Source of the DNA: Prevotella sp. UBA1705
Lineage (GTDB): Bacteria > Bacteroidota > Bacteroidia > Bacteroidales > Bacteroidaceae
Assembly: GCA_002317385.1 (NCBI GenBank)
Contig: DCJH01000053.1
Location: forward strand, 1-15,413
Length of the DNA: 15,413 nt
Reading direction: 5' to 3'
The notes beneath the pieces are model-generated. The model was not told the DNA's origin and did not search any database. It saw only the letters and a program-made list of their open reading frames with translations. The position numbers and the translations under genes were made by a program. Shown piece after piece: positions 1 through 7,301 of the stretch; position 1 is the stretch's first letter, and each line of letters begins with the position of its first letter.

Positions 1-477
1 CACCTCGTCGTACATGTTGAGCGGTGCGTTCTGCGAATAGCGCAGATTGTCCTCGGTGAAGGTGTTATAGACACCGCGGCTCAGTGCCTTCTCGTCCTCG
101 AAGTCGGTCCATACGCGCTGTCCCTTCTCGCCATGAATGATGGCTGTGCCGGTGTCCTGGCAGAAAGGCAGCACACCTTTGACTGCTGTCTCGGCATTGC
201 GAAGGAACTGCAGGGCCACGTACTTATCGTTTTCGGAGGCCTCGGGATCAGTAAGGATGGCAGCAACTTGCTCGTTATGTTCGCGTCGGAGCATGAATTC
301 CACATCGTGGAAACCCTGCTGGGCCACGAGAGTGAGGGCTTCGGGGGTTACCTTCAGGATTTCCTTGCCTTCAAACTCGGCGGTGCTGACACCTTCTTTG
401 GTCAGCAGTCGATACTCAGTGTCGTCTTTGCCCAACTGAAACATGGGCGCATACTTGAATTCTACTGGATTTGCCAT
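1..477 (-). CDS. fumA: Class I fumarate hydratase, N-terminal part (3' end beyond window)
   Basis: The gene starts at the ATG complement of 475-477 and stays open for 159 codons to the window edge, so only the N-terminus is present. Class I fumarases are oxygen-sensitive cytoplasmic 4Fe-4S enzymes that interconvert fumarate and malate; in Bacteroidales this serves the reductive branch of the TCA cycle towards succinate. The translation closely follows the E. coli FumA/FumB N-terminus as I remember it, including the stretches DDTEY, EFEGKEILKV, PEALTL, DPEASENDKYVALQFLRN and LRYSQNAPL. Cys106, in the motif VLPFCQDTGTA, matches the first cluster-ligand cysteine of the family; the other two ligands would lie outside the window. 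The gap to the upstream M16 gene is 81 bp and I see no clear TAnnTTTG box in it, so read-through from that gene is possible. The choice between fumA and fumB as symbol is arbitrary. Confidence 0.93.
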   Translation of the reverse strand, partial: MANPVEFKYAPMFQLGKDDTEYRLLTKEGVSTAEFEGKEILKVTPEALTLVAQQGFHDVEFMLRREHNEQVAAILTDPEASENDKYVALQFLRNAETAVKGVLPFCQDTGTAIIHGEKGQRVWTDFEDEKALSRGVYNTFTEDNLRYSQNAPLNMYDEV

Positions 478-526
478 TGTTGTTTTTGTATTTTATTGGA
501 TAATAATTATAGACTTTACCGTATTT

Positions 527-547
527 CTCCGCCATGGTATGGCGAAG
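527..547 (-). terminator. Stem-loop between M16 peptidase and fumarase genes
   Basis: CTCCGCCAT and ATGGCGAAG pair over 9 bp with one G-U-type position around a GGT loop. It lies just after the M16 stop codon (559-561). No T-run follows on either strand, so it may be a weak terminator, a processing site or an mRNA-stabilising hairpin. Confidence 0.3.
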
Positions 548-558
548 GACGGGAACCG

Positions 559-3471
559 TTAGAAGCCGAAGATTTCCTTGGTCGAGACGCGGCGGATGGG
601 CGCTATTTTCTCCAGGCTCTTGAGGTCGAGGTTCTTCTCATCGCCCAAGATCAGATACTTGTAAGGCTTGTTCGACACACGGTCGGCGGCGAATTTCATG
701 AGATTGTCGAGTTTCAAGGCTGGTAGTTGCTCATATATTTTCTGGTCGATGTCGTAGTCGATGCCGAGATCCTGAGCATCCATGTAGGCCTGAAGCACGT
801 TGAATCGGGTGGTGCGCTTGGTGGAAAGGGACTTCTGCAAGCCCTGCTTGGCCAGGTCGAAAGCAGCCGGGCGCTGAGGCATGTTGTTGAGAAGGCTGTT
901 GAATTCGTTCACGCAATCCATCATCTTATCACTCTGCGAGATGATGCCGGTGTAGAAATACTCCTTGTCCTGCTTGCGCGACGGCTCCTGATAGACAGCC
1001 CATGCCGAGTAGGCAAGGCCGCGGGCCTCACGCAATTCCTGGAAGACGATAGCATTCATTCCACCCCCGAAATACTCGTTGAACAATGCTTCGACAGCGG
1101 CATCATTGGGTGTCCATGCCTTATTTTCGTTGGTATATTGCACCATATAAATATTCTTGGCATCGTAGGGAGCTATCAGCACCTCGGCCTTGTCGGTCTG
1201 CTGAGACTGGTAAGTCTGTGTGGCGGCCTTGGGCTGAGCACTCACTGACTTGCGCGGATAGGTCTTCTGTACCAACGAAATGACGTCTTTCTCCTTGGAA
1301 GGACCAAAGTACATCACGGTCATGGGATAGAGATGGCGCACGTTTTTCAGGTTGGCGAGTAGCGCGTTGCCATCGGCAGCCTTCAGCTTGTCGGCCGGCA
1401 TCTGGTTGAGCGTGGGGTTGAACGTGCCATAGATACCGTAGTTTCGCAGTGCGTTGAAGTTGTCGCGCTGGTTCTTTTTGCGGTCCTCGCGCGCCTTGAT
1501 GATAAGGTTTACCACGTTGTTGTAGTCGTTCTTGCTGATCTTGGCGTTCTCCATGAGGGTGGCAAAAAGCTTTAACGCCGCAGGCATATTCTCGTTGAGG
1601 CCACTCAAAGTGAATAGAGTGTGACTGCCATAGAGCCTCACATTATAGTCGCAAGCCAGTGCGTAGAAGGCTTTTTTGATATCGTTTGCTGTCATCTTTC
1701 CGGCCATGGCGTATTCCAATAAGTCGGAGGCCACGTTCAGACGGTTGTCTGTTTCGAGTCCGGTGGGGAAGTCGAACCTCAGCGTGAAAAGGTCGTCGGC
1801 CGTATTTTGCTTATAGAGCACCTTGGTGTTCTTGTCCACATCGGTCTTCGATAAGTCTTTGTTGAAGTCTACAAAATGTGGTTGGATGGGGTCGGCCTTG
1901 ACGTTGACCAACTCCTTCAGGTAGTCGCTCTGCTTGTCGCTATTGGTCGGAATCGGGGTGATGGCAGGCTTGTCTATCTTGTGAATGGTGGTATCGTTGC
2001 CCTGACGCTTATATACCACCGCATAGTTGTCGGCGAGATGGCGGTTAGCAAAATCCACAATCTGCTGCTTGGTCATGCCTGCCATGCGGTCGAGGGCATG
2101 CACCTTGTCGTCCCATCGCTGGTCGTTGACAAAGGCGTTGACAAACATTCCTGCTCTCGACTTGTTGTTGAGCAAAGTCTTATAGTAGTTGAGTTTTAGA
2201 TTGTTGACTACCGATTTGATAAGGTTGTCGGCAAACTGACCCTTCTTCAGCTTCTGCATCTCGGTCAGAAGCATATTTCTTACCGACTCCAAAGACTGCC
2301 CACCCTTGGGCGTTGCCTCGATGAGCAGCTGCCCATAGTCGTGCATTCCTTCATAGAAGGCCTGCGCTTGCTGGAGCTTCATGGGGATGTTGAGGTCCAC
2401 ATCAAGCAGTCCGGCCTTGCCGTTGCTCAGGATGTCGGCTATCACGCGAAGTGTATCGGCCTGGTAGCTGGCTGCTCCTTGGGTTCTCCAAGCCATCATC
2501 AGATACTCGGCTTCCTGCCCAACGACTGTGGAATCGACAGGAGATGTACGGTCTTTGATGGGCGCGTATTCGGGCCGTGAAAGACTTTCGCTCTTCTTCC
2601 AATCGCCGAAATACTTGTCGATGATGGCCACCACGCGGTCGGGATCAAAGTCGCCCGACATACAGATGGCCACATTATTGGGCACATAGTAGCGGTTGTA
2701 GTAGTTCTTGATGTTTACTATCGACGGGTTCTTCAGGTGGGCCTGAGTGCCGATGGTGGTCTGCGTGCCGTAGGGATGGGTGGGGTAGAGCAGTTTGCCG
2801 AGGGCCGTCCAGGCCTTCTCTCCGTCGTTGGCGAGGCCAATGTTATACTCTTCGTACACAGCTTCCAGCTCGGTATGGAAACCACGTATCACCATATTCT
2901 TAAAACGGTCGCTTTCTATTCTGGCCCAAGTCTCTATCTCATTGGCCGGGATATCCTCCACATAGCAGGTCACATCGTTAGAGGTGTAGGCATTGGTACC
3001 CTCTGATCCGATGCTCGCCATGAGCTTGTCGTACTCGTTGGGGATGTTGTACTGGGCGGCCAGCTGCGACAACGAGTCGATCTCGTGGTAGGCCTTCTTG
3101 CGCGCCGCGGGGTCGGTGAGCTTGCGATAGGCCTCATACCGATTCTGGATAGAGTCGAGCAGGGGTGCCTCGGCAGCGGCGTTGCTGGTGCCAAAATGCG
3201 TGGTTCCCTTGAACATCAGGTGTTCCAGATAGTGGGCCAGGCCCGTTGTCTCGGCCGGATCATTGCGCGAACCGGTGCGCACGGCGATGTTGGCCTGCAG
3301 CCTCGGCTTCTCCTTGTTCACCGAAAGATAGATTTTCAACCCATTGTTGAGGGTGTAGATGCGACTCTGCATAGGGTCTCCCTTCACCGTTTCATAGTGA
3401 TAGGTCTGTGCAGAAACGGCTGTGGCCAACATTGTGGCCATCGCAGCCAGAGCGGTTTTAAGTTTTATCAT
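559..3471 (-). CDS. Secreted M16 family zinc metallopeptidase (two-domain, pitrilysin/insulinase-like)
   Basis: This 970-residue protein begins with a signal peptide (residues 1-21, cleavage probably after AVSA before Gln22), so it is exported to the periplasm or envelope. The inverted zinc motif HxxEH of family M16 is at His80-Tyr-Leu-Glu83-His84 in AHYLEHLMFKGT. The conserved downstream segment ELEAVYEE (201-208) should supply the third zinc ligand, probably Glu208, with Glu201 as the conserved accessory glutamate. The distance from His84 is about 124 residues instead of the usual 76 or so, because a helical, charged insert occupies roughly residues 98-145. The C-terminal half is a second M16-type fold whose corresponding site reads LLEYAM, without histidines, and is presumably inactive; this active-plus-inactive pairing is normal for M16. 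Such proteins degrade peptides in an enclosed chamber. The gene follows DUF4954 by 34 bp and is likely in its transcript. Substrate unknown. Confidence 0.93.
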   Translation of the reverse strand: MIKLKTALAAMATMLATAVSAQTYHYETVKGDPMQSRIYTLNNGLKIYLSVNKEKPRLQANIAVRTGSRNDPAETTGLAHYLEHLMFKGTTHFGTSNAAAEAPLLDSIQNRYEAYRKLTDPAARKKAYHEIDSLSQLAAQYNIPNEYDKLMASIGSEGTNAYTSNDVTCYVEDIPANEIETWARIESDRFKNMVIRGFHTELEAVYEEYNIGLANDGEKAWTALGKLLYPTHPYGTQTTIGTQAHLKNPSIVNIKNYYNRYYVPNNVAICMSGDFDPDRVVAIIDKYFGDWKKSESLSRPEYAPIKDRTSPVDSTVVGQEAEYLMMAWRTQGAASYQADTLRVIADILSNGKAGLLDVDLNIPMKLQQAQAFYEGMHDYGQLLIEATPKGGQSLESVRNMLLTEMQKLKKGQFADNLIKSVVNNLKLNYYKTLLNNKSRAGMFVNAFVNDQRWDDKVHALDRMAGMTKQQIVDFANRHLADNYAVVYKRQGNDTTIHKIDKPAITPIPTNSDKQSDYLKELVNVKADPIQPHFVDFNKDLSKTDVDKNTKVLYKQNTADDLFTLRFDFPTGLETDNRLNVASDLLEYAMAGKMTANDIKKAFYALACDYNVRLYGSHTLFTLSGLNENMPAALKLFATLMENAKISKNDYNNVVNLIIKAREDRKKNQRDNFNALRNYGIYGTFNPTLNQMPADKLKAADGNALLANLKNVRHLYPMTVMYFGPSKEKDVISLVQKTYPRKSVSAQPKAATQTYQSQQTDKAEVLIAPYDAKNIYMVQYTNENKAWTPNDAAVEALFNEYFGGGMNAIVFQELREARGLAYSAWAVYQEPSRKQDKEYFYTGIISQSDKMMDCVNEFNSLLNNMPQRPAAFDLAKQGLQKSLSTKRTTRFNVLQAYMDAQDLGIDYDIDQKIYEQLPALKLDNLMKFAADRVSNKPYKYLILGDEKNLDLKSLEKIAPIRRVSTKEIFGF

Positions 3472-3505
3472 GATTCAAAGTTAAGCAAACTCTTTGATAT
3501 ATCCA

Positions 3506-5359
3506 TTAATTCTCGTAGTCGCCTTCGTGGTCCAGGCTGTTCACAAAATTGTCTAACACATCTTTCTCCACGTCGCCCATGCGATATTCTTTCTCCGCAT
3601 CCTTGCGAATCTCGGCTATCCAAGCGCGTCGCGCGGTGACGTAGTCTTCGCGGATACGGGCTACATCGTCGAGTGTAATCTCAATTAATCCATAGTAGTC
3701 GAGGATGAGGCGGTAGGTCCATGCCCACTGATATTCACGATAATGGGCATCGATATCCTGGAATCGGTTGATGATTTTGTCGATGGTGTCGAGCGTGCCG
3801 TCCTTGATTTCAGCAATGAGCCGCTGTTCCTCGGAGTCGGGGAGGAGCAGCCCCGAGAGGTCGTTCCAGTCGCCTACACCTACATTGGTGGTGGGCGCGT
3901 GGAGCTCGGGGTCGCGCTTCAGCACGCGCTTGAGCACGGCACCCATATAGATGCGCAGCGCGATGTCGTAGTATTTGATACCCTTCTGCAGCGAGGAGGC
4001 CTTGATCACATACTCGTGGAAGTTGTAGCTCGATACGTCTTCACCCGACGCATTGCGCAGATCCTCCAATATCTTCTTGCCTTTTACGATCTCGCCCACG
4101 GAGAACGGCGACAGCCAGTCGAGGTTCACGATGCTCTTCTGACTGTTCTTGGGGCGCACATCTCGTTTGGGCCACTTCTGTATGTCGCGGTAAAGGCCCA
4201 CCGTGGTGATATTCCGCCCCGGTGATAGACACATGATGTCGTTGTAGGACACCAGGTAGGAGAAGGGCAGATTGCGTGTATCTGGGTGGTGCATCAGTTT
4301 GCCGAAACACACGCTGAACGTACCGATGTTGGCCGGCATGAGCAGGTAGGCGCCGCTCGCCGTCTTCGTTCCGCGCTCCAGAACTCCCCAGTGCATGGGT
4401 CCCATCTTGTAGGCATGGTTGGAGAAGTTGGTGGCCGACCCGGCGTTGTAGAAGCTGAACTGGGCTCCGATGAGCAGCGAACTCTTGTGGTGGCTGGCCG
4501 TGAACGGGCCACAGAAAGCGGCACAGGCCTCGCCATTGCTCATGTAGCTGTTGGCAAAGAACACGCTGGCCGATGCGGTGAAACCACTGGTGAGCTGACA
4601 AGCCTCGCCCACAAAGCAGTCTTGTATCTTCACAGAGTTGGTGATGGAAGACCCATCGCCCACAATAGAGTTCTCGCAAATCACCCCCGTTCCGATGTAG
4701 ACGCTGGCGCTCGACGCGCTGATCAGGGTGGTGTCGCTCAGTCGGGAGGCTCCGTTGATCTCGCAGTCGTCGTCGACCACGGTATTGGTAATCTCTTTGG
4801 TATTCACTATTTTCACCCTGTCGCCTATGGTGCCACGATCGGGCGTGGTCATCTCGATATCCTCACGGATGAGCCTTCGGATGGCGTCCTTGAGGTCTTT
4901 GTCGTGAAAATGCTTCACCATGAAGGCGGCAAACTGACTGTTCAGGTTGCGGAAGAGCACCAGGTTGCCGTCGCCCACCTCGTTGAGCACAGAAATAAGA
5001 TTGCCTTGTCCGTAGGTTGCTCCCTCGGTAGTCTCCATGGTCGAGACGTTGGAGATGTAGCAATCGTCACCGATGGTATAGTTGTTGATGAAGTTGCCGA
5101 TATTCTCTATCAGGCAGTTGTCGCCCACGGTAACATTGCGCAGCGTGGCATTGTTGATGCCCGAGTGCTTGAAAAAGTCTTTCGACACCTCGATATTCTT
5201 ATCGAATGTGCCGAGGTTTACCTCTCCATAGAGCAGCACGCGGTGCATGTAGTTGGGTCTGAAATCCTCCGAAACATTGATGTTGTTCCAGTCTTCGGCC
5301 CAGCAGTTGCGGTCTTCGAGGGTGATGATCTCCTCATCGGTGAGTTTTCTGTAGTCCAT
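3506..5359 (-). CDS. DUF4954 family protein with left-handed beta-helix (hexapeptide) repeats
   Basis: I recognise this as a DUF4954-type protein of Bacteroidetes, 617 residues from the ATG at 5357-5359. The reading frame extends nine codons upstream to a TTG, but that extension (MERPPIL...) falls in the palindromic intergenic element, so the MDYRKLTDEE start is preferred. Residues 66-106 and about 178-265 show imperfect hexapeptide periodicity (for example VTVGDNCLIEN, YTIGDDCYISN, VVDDDCEING, SIVGDGSSITNS), the signature of a left-handed beta-helix as found in acyl- and nucleotidyl-transferases. A glycine, histidine and aromatic-rich segment follows (about 280-385, with FTASHHKSS and NFSNHAYKMGPMHWG), and then a mainly helical C-terminal domain. 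There is no signal peptide, so it is probably cytoplasmic. The family resembles sugar-nucleotide enzymes, but no reaction can be assigned. It sits between hflX and the M16 peptidase on the same strand. Confidence 0.85.
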   Translation of the reverse strand: MDYRKLTDEEIITLEDRNCWAEDWNNINVSEDFRPNYMHRVLLYGEVNLGTFDKNIEVSKDFFKHSGINNATLRNVTVGDNCLIENIGNFINNYTIGDDCYISNVSTMETTEGATYGQGNLISVLNEVGDGNLVLFRNLNSQFAAFMVKHFHDKDLKDAIRRLIREDIEMTTPDRGTIGDRVKIVNTKEITNTVVDDDCEINGASRLSDTTLISASSASVYIGTGVICENSIVGDGSSITNSVKIQDCFVGEACQLTSGFTASASVFFANSYMSNGEACAAFCGPFTASHHKSSLLIGAQFSFYNAGSATNFSNHAYKMGPMHWGVLERGTKTASGAYLLMPANIGTFSVCFGKLMHHPDTRNLPFSYLVSYNDIMCLSPGRNITTVGLYRDIQKWPKRDVRPKNSQKSIVNLDWLSPFSVGEIVKGKKILEDLRNASGEDVSSYNFHEYVIKASSLQKGIKYYDIALRIYMGAVLKRVLKRDPELHAPTTNVGVGDWNDLSGLLLPDSEEQRLIAEIKDGTLDTIDKIINRFQDIDAHYREYQWAWTYRLILDYYGLIEITLDDVARIREDYVTARRAWIAEIRKDAEKEYRMGDVEKDVLDNFVNSLDHEGDYEN

Positions 5360-5376
5360 AATTGTTAGTATTGGGG

Positions 5377-5487
5377 GCCTCTCCAAGCCCCTCCCAAGGA
5401 GGGGATGTCAGGTTACCCTGACCTTTGCGGGAAGTGTGAGATTAGCCAACAACCCCTCTGAAGACGGGGCTTGGGGAGGCTTTTTTA
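5377..5487. repeat. GC-rich composite palindromic element, REP-like, with terminator-like end
   Basis: The gap between hflX and DUF4954 is almost filled by an inverted-repeat element. The outer arms GCCTCTCCAAGCCCC (5377-5391) and GGGGCTTGGGGAGGC (5466-5480) pair over 15 bp with one G-U position. Inside are three smaller hairpins: CCCCTCC/GGAGGGG (5388-5404), the GTCAGG/CCTGAC palindrome (5407-5422), and CCCCTCT/AGACGGGG with a bulge (5453-5469). The first and third compete with the outer stem. On the plus strand the outer stem is followed by six Ts (5481-5486), as in an intrinsic terminator, yet both neighbouring genes are on the minus strand. From memory, similar CCCCTCC...GGAGGGG sequences recur between genes in Bacteroidetes; no second full copy is present here. 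Confidence 0.6.
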
Positions 5488-6735
5488 TTAATCTTCCACC
5501 GGATAGAGGAAGTCGTTGTAGGGATATTTCTGCACATGGAGCTCGCGCACCTTGCGATAGAGCGAGTCGCGAAACTCGTCGAGGTTCTCCCGTTGCTTGG
5601 CCGAAATGAACAGACACCCCTCTTGCAGGCGCGCCATCCAGGTGCGTTTCAGCTCGTCGAGCGATATGTTCTCCTTGGTTTCAGGCGTGAGGTCGTCGGC
5701 TTCTTTCTCTGTCCAGTGATAGTTGTCTATCTTGTTGAACACCATCATCATGGGCTTGTCGGAGCATTCCAGGTCCTTGAGCGTCTGGTTCACCACCTGA
5801 ATCTGCTCCTCGAAGTCGGGATGCGAGATGTCTACCACATGCACCAGCAGGTCGGCCTCGCGCACCTCGTCGAGCGTCGACTTGAAGGAGTCTACCAGGT
5901 CGGTGGGCAGTTTGCGGATAAATCCCACCGTGTCGGCCAGCAGGAACGGCAGGTTCTCCACCACCACCTTGCGTACTGTGGTGTCGAGTGTGGCGAAAAG
6001 CTTGTTCTCTGCGAACACTTCGCTCTTGGCCAGAAGGTTCATGATGGTCGACTTGCCCACGTTGGTATAGCCCACGAGGGCCACGCGGATGAGCCGGCCA
6101 CGGTTTTTGCGCTGGGTGGTCTTCTGCTTGTCGATCTCCAACAGGCGCTGTTTCAGGAGAGTGATGCGGTGCAGAATGATACGGCGGTCCATCTCCAGCT
6201 GCGTCTCTCCCGGTCCACGCAGACCCACAGAGCCTTTTCCTCCGCCCGAGCCAGAGCCGCCGCCCTGGCGCTCCAGGTGGGTCCAGAGACGTTGCAGGCG
6301 AGGCAACATATAGCGGTATTGGGCCAGCTCCACCTGCGTCTTGGCGTTGGCGGTCTGGGCGCGCATGGCAAAGATGTCGAGGATGAGCGACGTGCGGTCG
6401 AGTATCTTCACCTGCAACTCGTTCTCGATGTTGCGCATCTGCTTGGCCGACAGCTCGTCGTCGAAGATCACCATACCCACTTCGCGGTCGTTTTCTTCCT
6501 CGTCTTTGATATATTTCTTAATCTCTTCGAGCTTGCCTTTGCCCACATAGCTCACCTGGCTGGGGCCTTGCACACGCTGGGTGAATCGCTTCACGGTGAC
6601 AGCGCCGGCCGTGTCGGCCAGAAATTCAAGTTCGTCAAGATACTCCTTGGTCTTGGCTTCGTCCTGCTCGGGGGTAATGAGGCCCACGAGAACAGCGGTT
6701 TCGGCCTTGACTTCTGATATCACAAATTCCTTCAT
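5488..6735 (-). CDS. hflX: GTPase HflX, ribosome-associated
   Basis: The 415-residue product is a full-length HflX. Its order is an N-terminal HflX domain (about 1-200) with VSYVGKGKLEE, a substrate-tracking helix (QTANAKTQVELAQYRY) and the family's glycine-rich loop followed by GPGETQLEMDRR (residues 158-186), then a G domain. The nucleotide motifs are all present: G1 GYTNVGKST (222-230), the threonine of TLDTT (249-253), G3 DTVG (268-271), G4 NKID (334-337) and G5 SAK (378-380). HflX binds the 50S subunit and splits stalled or stressed 70S ribosomes using GTP; that role comes from studies in other bacteria. The start at 6733-6735 is supported by a TATCTTTG -7 box 22 bp upstream. Its stop lies directly beside the palindromic element, which separates it from DUF4954. 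Confidence 0.96.
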   Translation of the reverse strand: MKEFVISEVKAETAVLVGLITPEQDEAKTKEYLDELEFLADTAGAVTVKRFTQRVQGPSQVSYVGKGKLEEIKKYIKDEEENDREVGMVIFDDELSAKQMRNIENELQVKILDRTSLILDIFAMRAQTANAKTQVELAQYRYMLPRLQRLWTHLERQGGGSGSGGGKGSVGLRGPGETQLEMDRRIILHRITLLKQRLLEIDKQKTTQRKNRGRLIRVALVGYTNVGKSTIMNLLAKSEVFAENKLFATLDTTVRKVVVENLPFLLADTVGFIRKLPTDLVDSFKSTLDEVREADLLVHVVDISHPDFEEQIQVVNQTLKDLECSDKPMMMVFNKIDNYHWTEKEADDLTPETKENISLDELKRTWMARLQEGCLFISAKQRENLDEFRDSLYRKVRELHVQKYPYNDFLYPVED

Positions 6736-6757
6736 CTAATGTCTTTATAATATGGTG

Positions 6758-6790
6758 CAAAGATACAGAAAAGATTGTAAAAACTCTTTT
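6758..6790 (-). promoter_or_regulatory. Promoter for hflX (Bacteroidetes -7 box)
   Basis: On the minus strand TATCTTTG (6758-6765) matches the TAnnTTTG -7 consensus. The start codon is 22 bp downstream, which gives a short leader. No TTG is seen at the expected -33 position; a T-rich stretch lies there instead. Confidence 0.55.
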
Positions 6791-6813
6791 TGGCTCCCGC
6801 TTTTTTTCATATT

Positions 6814-6866
6814 GTTTCGCAAACGAGGTCTCAGTTTCGCAAACGTTTGCGTGGTTTTTTGCGAAA
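6814..6866. promoter_or_regulatory. Operator-like cluster of TTTCGCAAACG sites with LacI-type palindrome
   Basis: GTTTCGCAAACG occurs twice in direct orientation (6814-6825 and 6834-6845), exactly 20 bp apart, about two helical turns. The second copy overlaps the perfect 14-bp palindrome CGCAAACGTTTGCG (6838-6851). A third, inverted match, TTTGCGAAA, is at 6858-6866. The palindrome has the central CG typical of LacI-family operators and is close to the E. coli PurR operator consensus. The cluster lies between the divergent hflX promoter and the promoter of the candidate small RNA, upstream of both core promoters. No regulator gene is in the window, so the binding protein is unknown. Confidence 0.5.
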
Positions 6867-6879
6867 TAATAGGCCTCTA

Positions 6880-6912
6880 TTTTGACATGAATCAATTTTA
6901 TACCTACCTTTG
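6880..6912 (+). promoter_or_regulatory. Strong Bacteroidetes-type promoter of candidate small RNA
   Basis: TTTG (6881-6884) is followed after 20 bp by TACCTTTG (6905-6912), a full match to the -33/-7 consensus with the expected spacing. Transcription would begin near 6917-6920. No protein gene follows; a terminator lies about 90-120 bp downstream. Confidence 0.7.
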
Positions 6913-6917
6913 CAGTG

Positions 6918-7037
6918 TCCTAAAGAGTAAATGATGTTATATTAGATTTCTAAGATCATAACTACATAAAGACAAATTGCTGAAACATTCGAGAATTCGA
7001 AATCGCCTGGACGTGATGTCCGGGCGGTTTTGTTTTT
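6918..7037 (+). ncRNA. Candidate small RNA of about 120 nt (promoter-to-terminator unit)
   Basis: The interval runs from the predicted start just after the TACCTTTG box to the end of a strong intrinsic terminator. Inside it the longest reading frame from an ATG close to the 5' end is only four codons (6931-6945, MMLY and stop), so a protein product is unlikely. A small hairpin, TTCGA/TCGAA, precedes the terminator (about 6988-7001). It could instead be a leader attenuator, but the next plus-strand gene starts about 800 bp further on behind its own promoter. I do not recognise it as 6S RNA, tmRNA, RNase P RNA or any riboswitch. The exact 5' end is a prediction. Confidence 0.5.
7001..7037 (+). 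terminator. Intrinsic terminator of the candidate small RNA
   Basis: CGCCTGGAC (7004-7012) pairs with GTCCGGGCG (7018-7026) around the loop GTGAT, with one G-U pair; the AAT before it extends the stem into the first Us. TTTTGTTTTT follows (7028-7037). This is a textbook intrinsic terminator in the plus orientation. Confidence 0.8.
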
Positions 7038-7237
7038 GGGCCGAGCCAAGGTTGTGGGTTTGCTTCGGGTGGTTTCCAGCGCAAACGATGGTATGCTGAC
7101 GGACTAATCATAGGATGCTATTCTGTCAACTTTATTCCTCATCTTTAATTTCTGAGATAGCTTTTGTTGGAGCGAATCCGACTCGTTTTGAGGGGCGCCA
7201 AGGCTTCCTCATGATGTCATCTCGTAGAATTCATAGG

Positions 7238-7293
7238 TGAATAGGGCCTTATGGCGATGCTAAAAGCACTGTTTTGGATATGAATAAGGCCTT
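7238..7293. repeat. Direct and inverted repeat pair around GGCCTT
   Basis: TGAATAGGGCCTT (7238-7250) and TGAATAAGGCCTT (7281-7293) are direct repeats agreeing at 12 of 13 positions, 43 bp apart. Because the core is self-complementary, AGGGCCTTAT (7243-7252) and ATAAGGCCTT (7284-7293) also form an inverted repeat with one mismatch. It lies immediately beside the perfect hairpin at 7302-7344. Confidence 0.5.
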
Positions 7294-7301
7294 GTTGGTC
7301 A

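Noticed and set aside
7097..7108. GACGGACTAAT shared with 15382-15392 as a possible long-range direct repeat
   Set aside because: An 11-bp match is expected many times by chance in 15 kb; the only hint is that both copies are intergenic.
7146..7192. tRNA-like T-arm (GTTGG, AGCGAAT loop, CCGAC) followed by a CCA further on
   Set aside because: The loop does not begin with TTC, the acceptor spacing to CCA is wrong, and no D-arm or anticodon arm can be drawn upstream.
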